Below, in pieces: positions 59,944 to 64,000 of a stretch of DNA of 64,000 nucleotides (its first letter is position 1; the number at the start of each line of letters is the position of its first letter). The position numbers and the translations under genes are program-made. The DNA is from Sphingomonas limnosediminicola (GTDB taxonomy: Bacteria > Pseudomonadota > Alphaproteobacteria > Sphingomonadales > Sphingomonadaceae), in contig NZ_BAABBM010000001.1 in assembly GCF_039537965.1 (NCBI RefSeq), positions 682,001-746,000 of the forward strand, in the 5' to 3' direction. The notes under the pieces are model-generated. The model worked only from the letters and a program-made list of their open reading frames with translations. It was not told where the DNA came from and ran no database searches.

Positions 59944-60061
59944 AAAAGAAGGGCCGCCATCTTGCGAGTGGCGGCCCAGGTTTCGGGCATCGCTGCCCGA
60001 TTGGGAGGAAAGCGTGCCAATCCGGCACTCGTCCTCAATAACCCCTCGTGGTTAAACGAGG
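59944..60061 (-). ncRNA. Candidate small RNA with anti-Shine-Dalgarno stretch
   Basis: Between two genes on the same strand lie four consecutive hairpins, read on the minus strand: CCTCGT/ACGAGG (60061-60044), GTGCC/GGCAC (60028-60014), TCGGGCA/TGCCCGA (about 60000-59983) and GGGCCGCCA/TGGCGGCCC (59977-59951) with TTCTTTT behind it, a proper terminator. Between the second and third the strand is unpaired and reads GCTTTCCTCCCAATC, which is very close to the conserved UUUCCUCCCU motif of the alphaproteobacterial alpha-r8/MmgR sRNA family. TTGTTC-N17-ATTAAG (60091-60063) could be its promoter. It could also be simply the 3' end of the preceding gene. Confidence 0.5.
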
Positions 60062-60063
60062 CC

Positions 60064-60477
60064 TTAATGGCGCGAGGCTGTCGCGGAACAATCGCCCACG
60101 CGCCGCGCCTGAATCACGTAGTTGAACGGAAGACTTTGGGCGATGCCCTGCGTCTCGATCCGGAGCGAACGCGGCGTAATCGACTCGATCCGGCTCCGCC
60201 CGAAGCCGGCCGCGCCGCAGCTATATTCGACGACCGTCGATGAAGCGTTGTCGCTGATCACCCTGGCCGAACAGCTTCGGTTGCGGTGCTCGAACCGCGC
60301 GAGCGGCGCGATGTCGGTCAGACATTGTTTCAGCGGCCCCCTGGCTCCGGGGACCCCGCTGACTTCCCAAAGTCCAGGCGCAGCCTGGAATAACGCCGAC
60401 GGCCGCTGCGCCGCGGTCAGCGCCAGCGTCCCTGCAATTGCGGCCCCGGCCACGCCTAGAAGCTTAGCGATCGCCAT
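60064..60477 (-). CDS. DUF3617-like exported protein
   Basis: A 137-residue secreted protein (signal AKLLGVAGAAIAGTLALTAA) with GLWEVSGVPG, a Cys in QCLTDIAPLA, RNRSCSARVI and VEYSCGAAGFGRSRI, the three-cysteine pattern of DUF3617-type proteins. ATG 60477 follows AGGAAA at a good distance. Function unknown; likely periplasmic. Confidence 0.7.
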   Translation of the reverse strand: MAIAKLLGVAGAAIAGTLALTAAQRPSALFQAAPGLWEVSGVPGARGPLKQCLTDIAPLARFEHRNRSCSARVISDNASSTVVEYSCGAAGFGRSRIESITPRSLRIETQGIAQSLPFNYVIQARRVGDCSATASRH

Positions 60478-60525
60478 CGGACGTTTCCTATCATGCACAA
60501 TTTAGCCGCATGAAGTGAAAATTGA

Positions 60526-61428
60526 TCAGGCGATGTCTTTCGGGTCAAGCGCGAAGCTCGACGAGCAAAAAGCGCAGTCCACCCGGATGAAGCCGTCGTC
60601 GCCGACCATGTCCTTGCGCTCTTCGGCCGGGAAGCGCGCGATCACCGATTGCACATAGGCCGGGTCGCAACGGCACCCTTTGCTGAGCGGCAGTGCCGCC
60701 AGCGTGCGCACTTCCTCCTCCTCGTGGAACAGCCGCCACAGCAGATGGTCCAGCGGAAGCGCGGGATCGGTCAGCTCCTCACTCTTTACCGACCCGCCCA
60801 TGATCGCCACGTGGGGCCAGTCGGGATGGTCGAGCCGCGTGTGCAGCCGCTCGCGCCCGTCCTCGCCTTCCGGCAAATGCTGGAGCAGCAGGCCGCCCGC
60901 GATCCAGCGCCCGTCGCGCTTCTGGGTCACGAGCCGGACGAGACTCGGAATCTGCTCCGACTGTGCGAAATAGCTTTGCGCCGCGTCGGCCAGCGTCTTG
61001 CCCTCCAGCGGCACGATGCCCTGATAGCGCTCCTTCGAAACCGGCTGGTCGAAGGTGATCGCGAGATAGCCGTCGCCGAACAGCTCGGCGAGGCCCGGGC
61101 TCACGGACCCGTCAGCCAGCTTCTCCTTGTCGTAGCGGACATAGCCGCGCAGCTCGCCGCGCAGATAATCGCAGACCATCAGGTCGATGATCCCGCCCTG
61201 CGTCTGTGCCTGCAGCGTCATTTGCCCGTCCGGCTCCTTGAGCAGCGAGCCGAGCAATGCCGTCAGCGTCAGCGCCTCGGCCAGCACGCGCTCGATCAGC
61301 GGAGGGTAGCTGTGACTACCCAGCACCGCGTCGATGACGGGCCCAAGCCGGGCAATCCGCCCCCGCGCGTTACGCGACGGAATGGCGACGCCGAGCACGG
61401 CGTCGGTCGTAAGTTCGATTTCGGACAT
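60526..61428 (-). CDS. hslO: Redox-regulated chaperone Hsp33
   Basis: Redox-switched holdase chaperone of 300 aa. The N-terminal domain (LAEALTLTALLGSLLKEPDG) is standard and the C-terminal zinc switch is present: KGCRCDPAYV with CxC and VDCAFCSSSF with CxxC. Oxidation of these four cysteines releases zinc and activates it. ATG 61428 gives the usual length. Alone in its strand block. Confidence 0.94.
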   Translation of the reverse strand: MSEIELTTDAVLGVAIPSRNARGRIARLGPVIDAVLGSHSYPPLIERVLAEALTLTALLGSLLKEPDGQMTLQAQTQGGIIDLMVCDYLRGELRGYVRYDKEKLADGSVSPGLAELFGDGYLAITFDQPVSKERYQGIVPLEGKTLADAAQSYFAQSEQIPSLVRLVTQKRDGRWIAGGLLLQHLPEGEDGRERLHTRLDHPDWPHVAIMGGSVKSEELTDPALPLDHLLWRLFHEEEEVRTLAALPLSKGCRCDPAYVQSVIARFPAEERKDMVGDDGFIRVDCAFCSSSFALDPKDIA

Positions 61429-61556
61429 GCAAGAAAGATAGGATCGCCAGGCCTGAGCGACAACCGAGGCAGTACGGCTGGTTGGGAACCGTCTTCAGAC
61501 GACTTGCAGAGTCCGCTTCCGCCACCCCGCAGATACCAGCTTTAACCGACTCGGCG

Positions 61557-63533
61557 TCAGATCATCCCGCAAAAAGGCGGCGGTCGCGTTTCGCGGCAAA
61601 CGTCGGGCTTGGTGTGAGAGGCGGCCCAATAGCTCATCAGGCCTAATTGCTTGGCAACCGCGGGGAACCCCGGATCGGAGAGCGTTCCGCGCATGCTTCG
61701 ATACCAGAAGAGTGACGGCCCTGGATATTCCTCCTTCGCGGCCAACCTTGCCGCAACCCGAAACGCTTCGTGATCCGCTCCGAGACGCCCGAGCAGCAAC
61801 GCGACGGCATCATTCTGCTGGTCTTCCGGAAGTGCGAGAAGCGTCTGGACGGCTTGCGCCTTCGCTCCGGCATTTTGCGCTGGCGCGGCCCGATATCCTT
61901 TTACCAGCGCATCGCGCAGTTCCGGGGACAGCGGCAGTTTGGGGTCGACCAGGAGATCGACGTCGCCGATCTGGGTCGCTTTGTAGGCTGCCAAGCTTTG
62001 CGCAAAGCCCGAATCCGGGGCAAGGTCGATCGCCGCATCGAAAAACAATTTCGCTTCCTCGGTCTTCCCGGCAGCGACCAGTGCGTCAGCCAGGGTAAGC
62101 GGCGTGTAGACATAGAGGGCTAGCATATCGTCGCCCTGGCGAAGTTGATCGACCGCCTCGGTAATCCGACCGACGTTCGCCAGCATCCAGCCATATTGAT
62201 GATGCTCACACCCGCAATCGAGCCGTCTGGCCGCAACTGCGCGCCTCAACAGGTCTTCCCGGCTGGTCCAATCGTTCCGATCGACCAGCATGGACTTGAT
62301 ATAGAGAGCCTCGCTGTTCTTGCTGTCGATGGCCACGGCGCGGTCGGCGGCTTGGCGCCCGCTCGCGCGTGCTTCCTCGGCGAGCCGGCTATTGTCCGCA
62401 TTCATCGCCACTTTCCAATAGGCACCGGCGACGCCTGCCCAGCCCCACGAGAAATCGGGGACCGCAGCGACGACGCGCCGCGCAGGAATGAGGGCCTTGC
62501 GTCCTTCGCTCAGATTGGGATTCCAGTGTCCCTGGCAAAATTGCAGGTAATCCCTGAGCACCGCGTCAGGGAGCGTCTTGCCGTAGGTGGACGCTCCGAA
62601 CAGTCCGCAGCGGACGACGTTTCCAGCATCGACCGCTATGTGGCGCGGAACGCGTGAAGCTTCCTTCCCGTCATAATTGAAATTGTCGGTCCACAAATTC
62701 GCGCCGGAACGCTCGTTCGTCAGCCGGGTGATGACGCGGATGGTGTCGCCGTCTCGCTCGATCGTTCCGCCCAGCGCGTAGGCGGGACCAGCGCCCGGCG
62801 TCGGAGCCGATGCAGTCGAGACTCCGACAACACCGTCTGCATTGAAGGCCGCTGCAATTTCGGCATCCACCGAATCGCGAATTGTTGCGGGCAAGTCAGC
62901 GGACAGGGGTTTGAACCCGGCTAGCCGGATGGTCATGCTGTGCGCCGCCGCGGGAGACGGCCTTAGCCACCACGACGCCCCGGCAGCGATCAATAGCGCG
63001 AGCACGACGATAGTGGCGGCAAGAACCGTCGAACGGTGTGAGAGGAAGCCGACGCCGCGCGCAGAAGGTCCGGCGAACCGGGCCGTGGCCTTATCTGCTC
63101 GTGAGGTCTGCGCGATGCGACTGACCAGCAAATCGATCGACTTGTCCCACCCATCGAAGGCATCGATCCACTGCCGCGTCGACAATTCGTAAGCGAATGC
63201 GTCGCTCGGATCGATGTCCTTCAGGCGGAGAGCGATAACCGGCACGCGGTAACGGCTGGCGAGCGATAGTTCCTTCTTGATCTCGTCGCTGGCGTTGGCT
63301 GCTTCCGAGAAGATCAGGACCACGGCGCGCGCGGTGCGCAGCGCCTGGACGATCGCTTCCTGATAATTCGCACCTGGCGGCACGTCCCGCATGGATATCC
63401 AGCACTTCGTGCCTCGGCGTTCGATGGCCTTGCAGACCTTGAGCGCCTCGGTCCGGTCGGCAGTGGCATAGCTGATGAATACCGGGGCAGAAGCCGGATC
63501 TTCCTCACTGACAGCCGACCATTGCTCGTTCAC
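61557..63533 (-). CDS. TIR domain, transmembrane and TPR protein
   Basis: A 658-residue protein with three parts. TIR domain (about 16-140): PVFISYATADRTEALKVC and, at residues 82-92, SDEIKKELSLA with Glu88 as the probable NADase catalytic Glu. One transmembrane helix (about 169-190). An extracytoplasmic region with a FlgO/TolB-like domain (GGTIERDGDTIRVITRLTNE) and TPR-like repeats (about 400-560; AEEARASGRQAADRAVAIDS). The TIR would face the cytosol. This plan parallels adenylate-cyclase/TPR receptors with TIR in place of the cyclase. Start is GTG 63533; the longer frame to 63629 is not conserved. Role: signalling or defence; not proven. Confidence 0.8.
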   Translation of the reverse strand: MNEQWSAVSEEDPASAPVFISYATADRTEALKVCKAIERRGTKCWISMRDVPPGANYQEAIVQALRTARAVVLIFSEAANASDEIKKELSLASRYRVPVIALRLKDIDPSDAFAYELSTRQWIDAFDGWDKSIDLLVSRIAQTSRADKATARFAGPSARGVGFLSHRSTVLAATIVVLALLIAAGASWWLRPSPAAAHSMTIRLAGFKPLSADLPATIRDSVDAEIAAAFNADGVVGVSTASAPTPGAGPAYALGGTIERDGDTIRVITRLTNERSGANLWTDNFNYDGKEASRVPRHIAVDAGNVVRCGLFGASTYGKTLPDAVLRDYLQFCQGHWNPNLSEGRKALIPARRVVAAVPDFSWGWAGVAGAYWKVAMNADNSRLAEEARASGRQAADRAVAIDSKNSEALYIKSMLVDRNDWTSREDLLRRAVAARRLDCGCEHHQYGWMLANVGRITEAVDQLRQGDDMLALYVYTPLTLADALVAAGKTEEAKLFFDAAIDLAPDSGFAQSLAAYKATQIGDVDLLVDPKLPLSPELRDALVKGYRAAPAQNAGAKAQAVQTLLALPEDQQNDAVALLLGRLGADHEAFRVAARLAAKEEYPGPSLFWYRSMRGTLSDPGFPAVAKQLGLMSYWAASHTKPDVCRETRPPPFCGMI

Positions 63534-63722
63534 GGCGCGCCCCACAGCGGTGAAGCCGAAACCTATGGCGCTTTGGTGGCCATGAGAAGCGGATAGTAGA
63601 CAACGGAGCGAGCGTCCGCCTTCACCCATTGCGGACGTTAGCCGCCCGGACGTAGATGGCCGCGCAGCCGGACGCTTAGACGGCCGGATAACCCGGACAT
63701 TCGCGAACCAAGGGTGATAGCG

Positions 63723-64000
63723 ATGGACTTCAATATGTGGACTGCCTCGGTTCCGGTGTTCGTGAACACGCTGACCGATATGCGTTCGTGGCTTGACAAG
63801 GCCGCCGCGGAGAAGAACGAAGTCGCGCTTATTGAAGCACGCCTCGCGCCCGATATGCGGCCCTTGCCGGCGCAGTATCAGATGGCGTCGGACTCGGCAA
63901 AGAACGCGCTGGCCCGGCTGACCGGTACCGAGGCGCCCTCGATGCCCGACACGGAACAGAGCTTCGCCGAACTACGGGAGCGTTGCGACAAGACGATCGC
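63723..64000 (+). CDS. DUF1993 family protein, 3'-truncated by the window edge
   Basis: The frame from ATG 63723, with AAGGGTGAT upstream, runs to the window end (92 codons). MDFNMWTASVPVFVNTLTDM and LIEARLAPDMRPLPAQYQMA are typical of the DUF1993/DinB-like helical bundle family. The rest lies outside. Divergent from the TIR gene with 189 bp between. Confidence 0.85.
   Translation, partial: MDFNMWTASVPVFVNTLTDMRSWLDKAAAEKNEVALIEARLAPDMRPLPAQYQMASDSAKNALARLTGTEAPSMPDTEQSFAELRERCDKTI

Overview
The window is a GC-rich, densely coded chromosomal segment of an alphaproteobacterium, most likely a sphingomonad. This rests on gene content and style: many 4-bp ATGA/GTGA overlaps, frequent GTG and TTG starts, a heme A synthase of the alphaproteobacterial type, TlyA, DUF3147 next to queC, and one sequence that fits the EcfG general-stress promoter (GGAAC-N17-CGTT). 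I see no prophage, insertion sequence, CRISPR array, rRNA operon or replication origin. About 78 protein-coding loci, two tRNAs, one candidate sRNA and several regulatory sites can be supported.

Layout. 1-7.6 kb: nucleoside and nucleotide salvage (AMP nucleosidase, cytidine deaminase, NupC transporter, LOG-type phosphoribohydrolase, adenosine kinase) with a secreted S1/P1 nuclease, a hemerythrin protein, a 2-oxoglutarate oxygenase and a queuosine-precursor transporter. 7.6-14.9 kb: a TetR regulator and a tripartite RND efflux operon with a long structured leader. 15-22.7 kb: the complete histidine pathway. A TrpR-like regulator, hisG, hisD, a hisC-hisB gene fusion, hisH, hisA, hisF and hisIE form one overlapping operon, and hisN faces it. 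22.7-28 kb: a region with decayed genes (a doubly frameshifted FAD oxidoreductase and an MFS remnant), plus tRNA-Gln and an M13 peptidase. 28-34 kb: ubiK-ybjN-proC-ilvE and dxs-tlyA-tspO. 34-38.5 kb: NadR/PnuC salvage of nicotinamide riboside, a merC-zur pair behind a likely Zur box, heme A synthase, CutA and a Crp/Fnr regulator. 38.6-42 kb: small proteins including a 21-residue membrane peptide with the EcfG-type promoter, the rplM-rpsI ribosomal operon, and an ArsR plus two SRPBCC proteins. 42-48.5 kb: an amidohydrolase, a DDAH-like hydrolase, an aldo/keto reductase and a MarR-controlled EmrAB-type pump. 48.5-64 kb: tRNA-Gly, a CinA-like protein, Map, a PII protein coupled to a small HTH gene, HemF, LipB, two related tiny lipoproteins, queC/queE, a candidate sRNA, Hsp33, a TIR-TPR membrane protein and the start of a DUF1993 gene.

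The regulatory picture is unusually readable. Four local regulators (TetR, ArsR, MarR, Zur) each have a palindrome placed over or beside a plausible promoter of their own cluster. The TrpR-like gene has a 10-bp palindrome upstream. The efflux operon has a 13-codon leader ORF followed by two mutually exclusive hairpins. All functional assignments come from reading motifs by eye. No database search was run, so family names are recognitions and the regulatory sites are inferences.
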